From Diorhabda sublineata (taxonomy: Eukaryota > Arthropoda > Insecta > Coleoptera > Chrysomelidae): 64,000 bases of DNA. Of the stretch, positions 36,050 through 48,427 are shown in pieces (position 1 is the first letter of the stretch; every line of letters starts with the position of its first letter). The position numbers and the translations under genes were made by a program. The notes under the pieces are model-generated. The model made no database searches, was not told where the DNA came from, and worked only from the letters and a program-made list of their open reading frames with translations. Where the stretch lies: assembly GCF_026230105.1 (NCBI RefSeq), contig NC_079476.1, positions 10,678,709 to 10,742,708 on the forward strand, read 5' to 3'.

Positions 36050-36540
36050 TTTCATTCACCTTTGATAAGTCTTAAGAATTTCAAATCGATGATGAAGATT
36101 TCACTCTGCCTATTTCTAATTCTGCCATTTCTTCGAAAAAATCTACAGTATCGTCTCAGAATGTTATGTCGTTCTCCCATCAAGATAGTGCACTGCACAC
36201 CAAATGCTTGATGGTTACTTATTCTCCATTACACTCAATGTAATAGTCGTCCGTTGTCACATTCTATTTTTGGTGTATTGTTCCTACCGTACAGTATCTG
36301 GTGACCATTCTCATGGTCTTCTGGATAAGTGTTTCTGAATTCTAGTATCTTGTCTGTCGTCTGTGCTAATAGAATTTTTTAACAATATAATTGGTAGTAG
36401 CGCTGTAACTATCTATTCGACATTGTCTACGTCAGAGGTTCACGTACTTAGTTGGTGCTATAGTTTTTACGGCTGTCTAGATATTTGTGTAGATGGTTGT
36501 GTTTCTGTTCATTCGCAACCTTTTTTGTCAATAGTAATAA
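36050..36540 (-). pseudogene. Possible LINE 3' coding fragment (RNase H to zinc-like tail)
   Basis: On the minus strand a stretch reading TIYTNIQTAVKTI (about 36450) resembles an RNase H substrate-handling block. Further on, MRMVTRYCTVGTIHQK and ECNGE...IKHLVCSAL (about 36330-36190) resemble the C-terminal cysteine/histidine region that ends many LINE ORF2 proteins. Frames change between the blocks. The likeness is modest and could be coincidental. Confidence 0.3.
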
Positions 36541-38120
36541 CCTTTGAACATTGATAATCGAAAATTCTACAGATTTCGAAAGCTTGTTGCTTGGAAACTG
36601 ACCGACGCCTATAAGCAACAAGCTGGAGAAAATTGTTACAATTACATTTTATCAATGTTCGAGGGTTATTCAGTTAAAATTTTGTTGCTAATTATAGGCA
36701 AAATTCAGAGCGAAATCAATTTATTTGAAGGTGTAATTAGCAAAACAACAATAAATAAGTGAAGATCCAAACTTGTTTCAGTAACTGTATAAAATGTTTG
36801 GTATGTTTAATCCTATAATTTCATTAATATTCTCGTCAATATTACAACCAAATCGTGACATTTTGAAATAATAAATATTTGAAACGTTAAAATCGAAATG
36901 AATCAATAGGTATCCATGGCAACATAATAAAGTGAAAACAGTCCATGGGGTCTGTTTTCTATATAGTTATGTATTTACGATTGGTTGCCTTCAATCAGAT
37001 GACTTCAAATTAATTGGTTTCATTCTATTATACAGAAGTAAAAAAAAATGTCTAGTAAGAAATTGCCATTTTTGTTCAATATTTGTATTTAGTTAATTAA
37101 AAATGGCACATTAATAAACCACATATGTTTTTATAGTGGAGATGTGTCCCCTATATAACAAAAATCAACGTGTTTCTGTATTTCCTTGAAACCTAATGAT
37201 TATTACCACTGCTTTGTTCACTTTATGCGTTATGAAAATAGTTTTTTCATAAAAATCGAGAATTTATTATAAGGAATGTTTTTTCGTGAAATATGAGAAA
37301 AATTCTGCGTCATTTTTATAACAATTTTCGAAAATGTGGAATAAAAAACTAAAGTACTACTTACTCTGAACCTGCCAAAACATGCACTATGTAAAAATAA
37401 TTTACAATTGATTCTGGTTTCTTTTTTTCCCTCTTACAATATGATATGTACGCCTTTTGATTCGGCGTGCCACGTATTGCTAAAGTGGTAGTGATTTCTT
37501 ATCACTTGAGGATTGACTGCAGCTTCTAACTATCGACTTGTATCGCTCGTTCATATTCAGGAGGTATTGTTTGTTAGGTATAACCTTTTAAACTTGTTCG
37601 CTACAGGGTATATTATTAAGAATTGCCCTTATTGTAACTGGAGTAACCACAATACAAAATACGACGATTTAACTCAAATGAATTACTCCTTCTTAAAGAT
37701 AGATATGCCTAAGCTTCCATTATGTTTATGATCAAACTTGAGAAACCGTGCGCATAGGTTAAAATATTAAAGTATTAACATAGTTTTCCCCATAACCAGA
37801 GGATACATACTTCCTTTTTCCCTTAGAATCTATTTTACCGTTACCGTAACCATAAAAAATCATAAAAAACTAAAGAAGGACAATGGTTGTCTCATTTTTT
37901 GTTTATTAAGAGCTTAATATTAGATGTATAATAGGAACGCAATAAAACTGTATTTTTCGAAGAATTGGAAAAAAAAAATTTTTCTTTTTTAGAATTTGAC
38001 CCATTATTACAATGAATAATATTAATTACTGACGCACTAATCGTAGCCCATGTCATCGTCAGACGACCGATCTTAATTGTTCTTCGTTGTTGAATAGCGG
38101 GAGGCAACTTCTGCTGAAAG
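36541..38120. other. No gene recognised
   Basis: Two short plus-strand open frames (36544-36762 and 37513-37731) contain no recognised motif. I see no repeat shared with other parts of the window. Confidence 0.4.
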
Positions 38121-38124
38121 GTTA

Positions 38125-39575
38125 CAGTAGTAACAATGGTATATTGGTGGGATGTATGGTAATAAATCCATCATATCCTTTTTTTCTTAGCAGATGCTAC
38201 TACTCTCTTTGATGCGTAGAGCTGATCTTGACGAATATGAATCAAACTATTCAAAGGTCTGCCTCCGGTTCTTTTCGTCAAGTCAACTGTATAAAACTCC
38301 ATTTTGACGTCTAGAGTTTCTTTGAACTGAAACTGCAGAGGTTTATCCCGTTGAAAGCAGAGCCATCGAATTTTAAGCCAATTGAAATCGTAGCCACAAG
38401 TCGTTTTCTTCCTATTCTGAATAGCAGCTTCCAAGTTTTTGGTGCTTAAAAAATCCTCATGACGCATCTCAACAACCCTGAAATGTGGCAGCTTTTTTTT
38501 GCATCTTTCAATAATTACAATCCACTCAAATCATTAGATTTGAGATCTATTGTATTAATCGAGACATCTGGATCTTGCACAAGCTTTAGAAGAGAAAGGC
38601 TTGTTTTGATGTTACGATTTTGGCCGATGCATGAATCTGAGTATGCAATAACATGACTATGTGATGAAGCATTTTCTTTTAAATGTTTAACCAAACACGT
38701 TGCTGTGTCTAGGGAGTCACGCCCACCTTCAGTTTCATCCCATACGTAAATATATCCCGTTTTATCGTTTCCACAGTACCTAGATTGTTTAGGTATAAAT
38801 TTCTTTTATAGTAAGCAATAGAAACTGTGAGCTTAGAAAGGGGAGGGCTTTTTGTAAATAAAAGGTTATCACAAAAGCATCATCAACATTTTCTAAATCA
38901 GTCCTTAGACTATTTCTGGCCGATTATGCCCTCCTTTGATGCAGTTCTCTTTGTATTTCCAGTTTATTTTTCATACTCCCCTCATTTACAGCCTTCATTT
39001 TTGATTAAAATTCGTCATACATCTTACAGGCATCTTTTTGTGGTGGCTTGAAATGTAAATTAAACTTCTAGTTGAAAACATGATAGTAATATTTTAATTT
39101 CTTTGGCTCTTTGTTTTCTCTGGAACACTATTCTTTATATAAGTCGTACATTTATTTTATAGTTAACTTAAAATTCAAATATTTTCTATTGGGCAACAAT
39201 ATCTGCATCATCTAGTCGTCTGGAATTTGTCGTGCCAGGTCTTTCTTTGCACTGCGACATTGTCTTCTTAGTAATGCATCTATATAGACGTCTATTACTT
39301 ATTTTAAAAGTAGATAGAAAAAATTTCTTACATACAACCTGAGTATTGCCGTAATTTCTTAAAAAATACGAGAATGAAGTCTGTTTTTGATGACCAGACC
39401 CATCTTTTGAGCAACTTTTTTAGCTTCCACGAGACCATAGATGAATGAATTCTGTGCCACATAGTCTCCAAGGATCCAGAACGACTCAAAAACTAGTCTT
39501 CGTTGATTTTCCGTGAATAAAGTGAAGCATTTCTTTGCACAGCCGCAATCCTAGTGAGTGAATTGTTCTTAAGTT
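38125..39575 (-). pseudogene. Decayed copy of an insect multi-copy transposon-linked gene
   Basis: Minus-strand blocks follow one another as in a large family of uncharacterised insect proteins. They are VCKKFFLSTFKISNRR (about 39330), FKPPQKDACKMYDEF (about 39055), FVITFYLQKAL (about 38855), SIAYYKRNLYT (about 38820), YIYVWDETEGGRDS (about 38755), and HVIAYSDSCIGQNRNI (about 38655). The tail reads WLKIRWLCFQRDKPLQF (about 38370). The last frame, 38467-38171, is 98 codons and continues past its stop toward 38130. Regularly spaced acidic residues hint at a nuclease fold, but the biochemical function is not known to me. Several frameshifts and stops show that this copy is dead. Short inter-block deletions are evident. 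Confidence 0.6.
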
Positions 39576-39621
39576 CTTAAACAGCACAATATACTGTTCA
39601 CCTAAGGGCAATGGCGTAGGT

Positions 39622-39627
<6 letters not shown>

Positions 39628-39678
<51 letters not shown>
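39628..39678. repeat. (TA)n microsatellite
   Basis: About 50 bp of alternating TA. It lies just beyond the 5' side of the minus-strand pseudogene. Confidence 0.95.
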
Positions 39679-39680
<2 letters not shown>

Positions 39681-40239
39681 ATAGCTAGTGATTGTAATAT
39701 TGAAGGCATATGAAATAATAAATAGAATAAGAACAGATATTTTGATCATTACTTGATATGAACGCAAATAACTTGACATACACTAACGCATTGAGACAAT
39801 AGGATAATATTAATTAATATAAAAATTGATGTCGAACAAATAAATTTTTAAATTATTATTATATTATAAAGGACAGTCGCATACATTCTAAGGAAAATAA
39901 ATATAAGAATATATGTAGATACCTTAACAAATGGTATACAAGAGAGTGATAATACCTTGTTACATCAGTGGTTTGGTTCTAATAAATAGCAAAGAGAAAA
40001 TAAAACATCTTCTCTTTAGTATTGAAAAGTGGGCCATGAAATCGGAGTAGTGAAGCTACTCTGTATTTACTTGGATACTGATTGATCACCTTTCCTCAAA
40101 ACTAGCATGCCAAATTTTTGTGATTCGGTGATTAACATCTTGAATTTCGGTAATTTCATACTTTTGTGGTCCCCTCGTTTTTGGGCTCTAGAAAATCGAG
40201 AAATTATCCGATTTCGATGAATTTCCTTTAGAAATCTTC
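39679..40239. other. No gene recognised
   Basis: AT-rich spacer with no motif recognised. Confidence 0.45.
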
Positions 40240-40850
40240 GTTTTTACGGCGAATTTATGAAAAATAAATGGGAATAAAAAATGAAAAATAATATTGGTTA
40301 CCTTGAGTTAGGTTAGGTTAAGGGGGGGGTGCTAATAATTCAGAACGAGTATTCACATTTGGTCTGATTTTCAAACAAACCCTCCCGGCCCTCGCCCCAC
40401 TCCCAATTCTCTTAACAGTCAACCTTAGTAAGATATCATTTTTTTAATGGTGAAAAGTTTCAATTTTTTTAAATTTAAGTTTCAATATTGTCCACTTGAT
40501 TAGAATAAGTGATTTTAAGAATGTTTTTGTTAATATAACTTTAATAATTACTTATTAAAAAAGGTACAAGCGATTATATGTAAGAGAAGGTCAATTTTAA
40601 GAGAAATTGTTATAATTTTTAATTATAAAAATATGATAAATCAACATTTTTGTATAATTTATTTTTCAATTTGCTCGTTTTTTTGCGTAGATTATAAAAA
40701 AATATTACAACTTCATTTGATTATTTGCAAAAAAGGTATCAACAATTATACGTGAATGAATGCATTTTCATGAACATTTAAGGCCCTGAAACCAATATAA
40801 GTTTCCATTTTTTATTCCAATAATTTTATTCGTGAATCCGCCGTAAAAAC
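40240..40850. repeat. Element with ~60-bp terminal inverted repeats
   Basis: The left arm (40240-40299, starting GTTTTTACGGCGAATTTATG) is the imperfect reverse complement of the right arm (40790-40850, ending CCGCCGTAAAAAC). Both share GGAATAAAAAATG and TATTGGTT. The interior (about 490 bp) has no coding capacity. It includes TTAGGTTAGGTTAAGG near 40309 and a G-run. The length and structure fit a MITE. Confidence 0.6.
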
Positions 40851-42049
40851 AGTAAACAAAATATTTGAAAACAGTGAAAGATCATTAACAATACGACCCA
40901 AATTCTAGAGGAATCTTTCAAAAACTTGGAATATTGCCACTTCCTTGTTTGTGTGTTTCAGAAATCGTGGAAGAATTATACCAAAACCGATATTTACTTA
41001 CTTTGACCAAACTTGAAGATATTCATGACTATTTTACTAGAAATTTTACTAGAAATAAGAAAGATATTGTTGAAATATCGAAAGAAAACAACACAAAACA
41101 GGTTAAATGTTACATTGTGTTATATATTTGTTGAATATTCCGAGCATTTCAACGTAAGTGACACGAATTTCATTTTAAAATATTGTTGTTAAAACGTATT
41201 TTCATTTATTCATTACGAATGATCTGAATTCCATTGCTGATCAGAAAAAACGATGAATTTGCATTTAGATCATCCGAAAATTCTCATCTCAATAATATTT
41301 ATATTGATATAGCAGATTGTTGCCGTTTAATTGATCAGTAGGGGTACACTTGAATTTACACTAAGATAAGGTTATAATGTATCCGCTGTCAAATTTGATA
41401 TGTACACGTTATTGAAAACGAAGTAAGCGATAACAAGTGTATGGATTTGATTACCATGATGTTAAAAATTTATGATTAATTCTGTTAAGTTCACTAATAT
41501 ATAACTTGTTAACATTGCTCAAATTTAACTTACCTAATTATAATCGACAAAATTTTAATATATAATAGGCATGTCAAGCTGCAAAGTTCAATATTTAACT
41601 CAATTTATTTATTTTGGTGCAGTTGTCATTTTTGTTGTATCGTCATTTTCAAAAACCCAAAAAAATGATTATATCCATTACCCACTTCAATTCCATTTAG
41701 TTCTCAAAATTACATTTTTATATCATCTTCCTTCTCTCTCAACAACAATGATATATTAATGTTCAAACCGATTTGAGGTGATATTTCTTCACACTCGCCA
41801 CGACTAGTTATCTGTAACGGATAAATGTTAGGACACAATAACACGTTATAGTTAAGCAAGTTTCTTGTCTGTAGCCTATACACTACACTGCTTTAGTTTT
41901 GATAATTTGTATGCGCTGTTGATATAATTGCTGAAAATATTGTACTTTTCAGAAATTTATATTCATTTGTGGATTAGGGCTCTATTTTAGTTCCATTTAT
42001 TCATTTGATGTGAACTTTTTTATCTTTTTCTACCATCCTATCCTTACTT
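40851..42049. other. No gene recognised
   Basis: AT-rich interval with small open frames only. A short direct repeat (ATTTTACTAGAA twice near 41031-41055) was seen. No known motif. Confidence 0.45.
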
Positions 42050-42213
42050 TCTATTATAAATATAAATCTAAGTTTGTTTGTTATGCTTTCACAAAAACTA
42101 CTAAACTGATCATCATGAAACTTTGTACACATATTTTTGAGGTATTGGATATAGTAGAAAACAAGAATTTCAGGTAGGCCACTTTTAGATATGCTATCCC
42201 TCTCACTCTCCCG

Positions 42214-43016
42214 GACGTCATACGAGCTATCTGGCTGGCGGAAGTTCCTTTTTGTTTTAATTATTTTTAATGAACATTTTGCAGCATGAATCTAATATTG
42301 CCAGTTATTTTGTAATGCTAACTTTGAATTAGAAATAAAATTTTCAAAATATTTTAGTATTGCTGAAATATTTATATGAAATGTTCCGCCAGGCCGATTG
42401 AAAAGTGAAAACTGATGTATCATTTTGCTTGATTTAGAAGTTGTCGAATAAATTACTAAAAAAGAATTAAAAACTATTGAATTAATTTGTGGATTGATAT
42501 ATCAAAATATTTATTTATTCTTCTGAATGTTCTCGATTTTAGGTCTGTTCTGTTTCAAATTTTTTTTTAATAATTTTTGAAAGAAAGATTAAAATTGTCG
42601 TTTCGACCTATTTCAGTCTTTTTTAAAATATTTAAAACAGAAGAGACCTAAAATAAAGAACATTTAGAAGTATAAATATATATATAAGAGGTCTAAGAAA
42701 CAAGGAATTAAATAAAAAATTATTTATTGTTCTACAAAATCAAGATAATGTTCTATCTCAAGTATGGAAATAAAGGAAGCAACGGATACACCAATATGAC
42801 TAAACTAACGCCATCCTAACTACAATCAGCTGCTGTCGTGCTTAGAGCGGTTTGGCTGAAGGTTTAACAATCAAATTATTGTTTGGCAAATTAATTTTAG
42901 GTTGTTAGATACTTCAATAACATCATATAAAAATTTCAGCCATATTAAAATATTGTACAGGTAGGATGTGGACTGATGAACGCAACTACTACCGCCAGCC
43001 AGATATGTATGACGTT
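42214..43016. repeat. Imperfect inverted repeat within the Helitron
   Basis: The segment GACGTCATACGAGCTATCTG plus TGGCGG (42214-42240) is inverted at 42990-43016 (CCGCCAGCCAGATATGTATG then ACGTT). A second pair, ATTTTAGTATTGCTGAAATA (42351) and its inverse around 42925-42956, has the same order. The middle contains the foldback repeat copy D. Confidence 0.6.
42526..42714. repeat. Foldback repeat, copy D
   Basis: Left arm TGTTCTCGATTTTAGGTCTG, core ATTGTCGTTTCGACCTATTT then CAGTC, right arm AACAGAAGAGACCTAAAATA, and subterminal box AGGTCTAAGAAACAAGGAAT. It is arranged as a palindrome like copy B and sits within the Helitron, so it was probably inserted later. Confidence 0.7.
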
Positions 43017-43389
43017 ATATCACAAAACCTTACCTAACCTTAAAAATTCTCTTCATCCTTAGACTAAATCATTTTTTACCAAATTTCAAAATCTAGCTTC
43101 TTCAACACCATCTAGCATTCCAATAATGAAGTTCCAATCCAGAGTACTGTAAAACCGTTGCACTGTATTACTGACGGTTACGTCAATATGCAATCCAATT
43201 GACTATAGTTTCAACTGTTCAGAATTTTTCTAAATTGTTATTTTTTTTTACTTTTTTCTGACATTATACACGCAGTATCAAACTATTCGAATATTTGAGG
43301 ATAGGTGTAATTTTTGTGACTATATACTATTCATTATGATTCCAATTATTCCCACTGACTTTCCATTCTAATTCAAAAGGGTTCAGTTT

Positions 43390-43620
43390 CTTGTCAAGTT
43401 TATCTTTGCTGTTACTATGAACAAAACACAAGGGCAGACATTACAGATAGCGGAAGCGTATTTAGAAAAGTCATGCTTCTCTCATGGTCTATATGTACTA
43501 TATGTACCCTGTTCGCGTGTGTCTAATGTTCGGAATTTACACATAATATGTGCACCCGACGGAAGATTTATGGTCTACAAAAATATCCTAGATTACTACT
43601 CTGCATTCATATCTATATAA
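43390..43620 (+). pseudogene. PIF1-like helicase C-terminal fragment (Helitron)
   Basis: The frame at 43417-43620 begins at the motif MNKTQGQTLQ, a conserved late motif of PIF1/RRM3-type helicases. It continues with CFSHGLYV, then VPCSRVSN, corresponding to the usual YVACSRV block. The end carries NLHIICAPDG. Helitron transposases have a Rep nuclease joined to this helicase domain, which drives rolling-circle transposition. Only about 68 C-terminal codons remain, so this is a dead relic. A short insertion before VPCSRV disturbs the block. The stop at 43618 looks like the natural C-terminus. Confidence 0.8.
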
Positions 43621-43860
43621 ATTGTTAAAATTCGAAATTATTTATTTTTGTTACATAGAAATATATTTTAACGTTTGTTGTTGTATTTCATTAAAGTATA
43701 TTTTGAGTTTTTAAAACTTCATTGTATGTAGCAATTTTAAAATATTGATAATCCCAACCAAGAAATAAAATATAGTTATCATATTGATTCATTTCTATTG
43801 AAATGATCTCTGATAGTTTTTAATGGCTTCAATGCGAGCGAAGGCGCTGGTAAAAACTAG

Positions 43861-44820
43861 TTGTTAATAAATAGAATTGTTTAGTTGAACGTTTTAAACA
43901 TTTTTATCTTAAAATAGAATAAATATAATTGTAAAATTTATTTTCTATCTCACAAATACAAGGCGGCGTTTGCTTATGTACATTTCTTCTAGCTTCAGTA
44001 AGTAATCGAAACGAATTTTCTTAATTTTTCTTTATTGCTTCCCATTGATCATTAAGAGGTGTATGCGCACGAACATATCATGAAAGTTGAAGACAGAAAA
44101 GATTACAATGTAGATCTTATAGTTGATGTACTTGTCACCAAGACGAAGGCTTCTAATAGTTTCTAAAGGCTTCTAATAGCTTACTATGTCAGGTGAATTT
44201 TATGTAATTTGTTAAATCTTCAATTACCCGAAATGGTGAATTCACTAAAACAATAAGTTCGAACGAGGAAAAATTTGTGGAGATAATTAACAAAAATAAA
44301 AGTACAGCATTTCATTCGCGAGTAATGGATGTTATTCATTCGAATAAATTACCCTGCTCGCTGCATTAATGATTCTCAAGAGATACAGTTACAATTATTC
44401 GCTTATTGAATAATATCGTGGGATGATTACTACAACTAGGTAACTACAAATTTGGAAACATTTGAGTAAGCGCACACATCCTTCTAAAAATTCCAAGATG
44501 TCTTCAAGAACAAGACGAATATTCCATTATGCATCATCAATATGAGTGAGTATAATTTTATTACTCAATTCATTTAAATAATCTCTCGAAAAGAAATAAT
44601 TGACCAAATTTCCACCTGGCTCTGGACTATTACATTGCGCATGAAAAATTATTATTAACATTATTACATATTGGTATGTAAGTACTTCTTACTTTACACA
44701 TTTCTTAAAAAATTGTGGTGGAAACTAGATATACATACTTCTAATCAAATACCGTCCAGAAATGGTAGTATTGTATTTTTCTTGAATCAGCTGAATTGTA
44801 GTTACATAGTTGTAATATGG
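43861..44820. other. No gene recognised
   Basis: AT-rich interval between the Helitron end and the long-TIR element. A short direct repeat (AAGGCTTCTAATAG twice near 44147-44178) was noticed. Confidence 0.45.
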
Positions 44821-46330
44821 TATGCGGGGGTTCCTATTGCCGAAGCAATGGAACAAATTATTAAAAAAATGAAAACATGTTTTACCGTCATCGCGGATAT
44901 TAATTTTTTTAATGTATTCACAGTAAATTTGATTGGCTTTTTGAAAAAAATCATACAAACCGGAAGGGTGGCATACCTATTTGAAGCGTGTAATGAGGGC
45001 TAAAATTTCTCCATCATGCCGGAAACTGTTTTTTATTTTATTTATTTTTAAAAATATCTTGATATACGCGCTCAAAAACTGCCGGAAAAATCCCGGCATA
45101 ACACCGAAATCAATTTCATATATAACACAACGGTTTTCATTTTTCAATTCTTCACAATCTTCTTCATTAAATTGGCCACTACGACTTTCTTTAACTTTTA
45201 AAGGTTCTGCTGGGCCTTTATACCAAATGGCTCCAACGTACTTTCTTGATTCAGTTGCCATCCATATTCAGTTGATTTTCTCACTTGTGCTTGCAAGCAA
45301 TTTAAAGAACAATACAAAACTTGCACCATTATTTTTGTCTATATTATACATTTTGTTGAAAAATCTTTGCATAAGATCTGTATTCACTTCGTCATTGATG
45401 TGTTCCGGATCCGTCAAATTATAAACATATTTTAGTATTCTTCATTTGGTATTAAAATGCTGAATGTTTTGATTTTTAATTTGCGAACAAAAGCTGCTGT
45501 ATAATCAAAACCTCTGAAGGCATGGAAGCCCGGAAGAGCTCGACAAAGTGATGGACCTAATTTCTTTACCTAATTTATTTGTTATCCATACTTTTTGGTT
45601 TTCGATTTTGTGAATATTTCTGAGACAAATGATGAACACGTCAGTATCTACAGATTTAATGAGAATTTTTTGGTGAGATGAACATTTTTTCAAGTAGAAG
45701 AAAATTCTCATATCAGCCTCTTCATGATAACATGTATAATACGATAAGATAATAGCTTCTACCTTCTAAAATTTCCAAAGAACCCTACGTGAACTATAGA
45801 AAAGTAATAAATATATACAATGAAACCATGGAGACTATATAGTCTATTCTCCATGATAGAAACTATTGCAACTATTCCAGCTCTAGCGATTCACCTCTAA
45901 AACCGTACTCTGTACTCAACTATATTATGTATGTAAAAACCATTAATAAACCAGAGTAATTTTACAAGAAACATAATTATTATTGATGTAATACACTAGA
46001 TCATAATAATTGTGTAGCATCGGTAATTCGACAAAAAGCATTTACTCCAAAATAAATGTATTAAACATCGTACATTTTTGAGTAGATGCTAAAATAGATT
46101 ATGCATTTCATAGTATGCGGAATTTTTCTGGCAGTTTTTGAGCGGACACAACAAGATATTTTTAAAAATTACATAAAAATAAATAAAATAAAAAAAGTTT
46201 TCGGCAAGATGGTATTTACTGTCGAATAAATTCAAAAAAAAATTAATATTCGCGATGACGGTAAAACATTTTTTCATGTTTTTAATAATTTTTCTTTACA
46301 TTGTTTAGGCAATAGAAATCCCCGCATCCG
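44821..46330. mobile_element. DNA element with long (~220-280 bp) inverted repeats
   Basis: The left arm (44821-45100, starting TATGCGGGGGTTCCTATTGC) is the imperfect reverse complement of the right arm (46112-46330, ending GGCAATAGAAATCCCCGCAT). Shared inner blocks include TGTTTTACCGTCATCGCG, TTTTTAAAAATATCTTG and CGCTCAAAAACTGCC. The right arm lacks about 60 bp present in the left arm. A decayed minus-strand gene lies between the arms. This is the organisation of a long-TIR DNA transposon. Target duplications could not be confirmed. Confidence 0.6.
45100..45770 (-). pseudogene. Decayed ORF with KSVDTDVF and ALPGFHAF motifs inside the long-TIR element
   Basis: The minus-strand frame 45711-45505 reads FFYLKKCSSHQKILIKSVDTDVFIICLRN, then a KVWITNKLGKEIR block. 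A frameshifted continuation carries a RALPGFHAF-like, DYTAAF-like stretch (about 45535-45490). These blocks occur in a large group of uncharacterised, repeated proteins in arthropod genomes, sometimes viewed as nuclease-like. From about 45420 an ITDPEHIND/FNKMYN segment follows. The frame 45261-44977 contains KYVGAIWYKGPAEPLKVKES and ends inside the left inverted repeat. At least three frame breaks make it non-functional. The enzymatic role is not established. Confidence 0.55.
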
Positions 46331-48427
46331 GAGCTTAATTTATTCCTATACTATGTTCTATTTATTCAAATAAAAATTTGTTGATTCCGCTATGACGGGA
46401 CTTTTAGTGTTACCCGCTCCCCGCCTATAATATTTGATGTTCATATTTACAATGTAAGATTTCCGTGAAGTCCGAAAATTAATTGTAACTGTAGAAAAGC
46501 TGACGTACAACAGTTATCATAAGAAATACAATTATAAAGTTTTGTCGCTTATGGCAAGGCGGGTTAAAGTCCTTAAAACCTTACTGGAACAAACTGAATT
46601 ACCGCAAACTATCTAAAAACATTTTCAACATTTCACAGAATCGCAAAAACTTTGTTAAATCCTGTAATCCCACTTTCGGCATTTGTTACGGACCATTGTC
46701 ATAGACTTTAGAAGCCTAGATCGAGTACGGAAAGGAAAGTATGATTCCTCTAAATTGAGATATTAGATTTCTGTTAAATTTATCTGAATATTGTCTTGAT
46801 GGATTAGAATATGAAATGTAAACAAAGAATAATTCTTTAGCTCAAATACATTTATATTACGAAGCATCATCAAACATCAAGATATCAACTAAGAATAGTA
46901 AGCTTCCATATAAAAGGTTGCTCTATGGAAACGTTCCAGAAGGTATAACTTTAGCATATGAAAAAGGTCTTTTGATTTTTTAAATTGCGTTTACATATTG
47001 GGTTTGAAAGATCAATAATGCGTTTGTCCAAAAATGCAGAAATCATATCGTTTTTCTTGGAGACCTCCTGTATCTATGAAGAAAATGTTAAAAAGAAATG
47101 AAGGCGAGAGGAAATTGAATTAAAACTACCAGTAGTAGTAGAAAACTAAAATGTATTAAGAAATGAACCTTCTCAGAAGAATTTTTTCATTTTAGTTATA
47201 CCTTCTTTCGGTCACCTTGTGTATACATATAAGTGTTCAAAAATTGAGTGATTTTCTGCATGTTTAATACTCATTTACTCATCAATAATCAATACTTTTT
47301 CTAGCTAGTTAGCACTGATCACTGATTAGGACAAAGAAGTACTCTGACATATTCAATTTTGAAATGGCATTCAGCTCTTTCAATGAAAAACTTATTACCT
47401 CTTTTATTGTGCTAAAATGCCGTTCTTCCATGGAAATTACGATGTTGTTCTTGATCAAAGTCACGAGCACACCAAATATGTATGATAAATGACTTTTAAG
47501 AACTATTGTTAAAGATGATAAGACGATATCAAGTTGCAAGAACTTACAGGGTACCACGCGAAGAAAATACTAAATGAAACCAACAGCTTTTAGCAAACTT
47601 AATTATTTTGACCTGAAATAATGTGGTTATTCTAGTTGGTCTATATGAACTTAAGTTACCACTATATCCTTATCAATTGAGATAATCTCAACACTGCTCC
47701 AATGTTTCCATCGCGTCTAGATTGAGAATTTTCAATAACATATATATATGCATTCTTTGAATGGATTCGGGGAACATAGTCGAAAATTCAAGTACAACGA
47801 GAACATAACTCTATTGTTTTGAAGATGAAGTGTTTGCTAACTTTTATCAATACGCAATGGGTATTCTGTGTTACAAAAAGTTTTTATTCATATGAAAAAA
47901 ATTTCTTATAACTAGAAAACGACCAATTCTGACCTGGTGATTACACGGGTTAACAAAAATATTATTTTTTAAAATTACCGTGATTTGACGATAGTTGATT
48001 TTTGGAGGGCGTGTAGCAGTGTTTCTTCCATCGCGTTGTGTACGACAGTTGGTGTTTGAATATTACAGAAAAATAGTCATATCATTTTTCACTCTATTAA
48101 TCTGTGCAAAATAACTTCAAGAAGTTGTAAACGAGATAATGACCCGTTTTGTTATATTTACGGCAATTTTATTGAAGTAACAGAGAAAAAATATGATTAA
48201 AGTATAAATTCAAATATTTGCAAGGCATTTCAAGCTTACTTTAATCTACCAGTAAAAAATCGAGACAAAAAATGGGCTCCTCATGTATTATGTAACTATT
48301 GCAGATACAATCTTGACGATAAGTGCATTTTATCTTTTTTATTTCAGTAACTATCTTATAATAACCTGAACTAGGTTCATGTTACATTGCGTTTTATAGT
48401 AGATTAGTCCGAGGAGAGAAAAGAGCA
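46331..48427. other. No gene recognised
   Basis: AT-rich region. The longest minus-strand frame (47557-47309) has no recognised motif. Confidence 0.45.

Larger units (their letters stand above)
42050..43860 (+). mobile_element. Decayed Helitron (rolling-circle transposon)
   Basis: The left end reads TCTATTATAAATATAAATC, followed by ACTACTAAACTGATCATCAT and GAAACTTTGTACACA. The 5' TC end with these subterminal blocks is typical of animal Helitrons. The right end reads GCGAGCGAAGGCGCTGG and then CTAG followed by T. This matches the 3' GC-rich hairpin and CTRR terminus rule. Between them lies the C-terminal piece of a PIF1-type helicase. The expected Rep endonuclease and most of the helicase are missing. 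The base before the left end is T, not the usual A. An internal inverted repeat and a foldback element show later rearrangement. Confidence 0.7.

Noticed and set aside
40309..40330. Interstitial telomere repeat (TTAGG)
   Set aside because: Just over two units followed by a G-run. This is far too short to call a telomeric tract.
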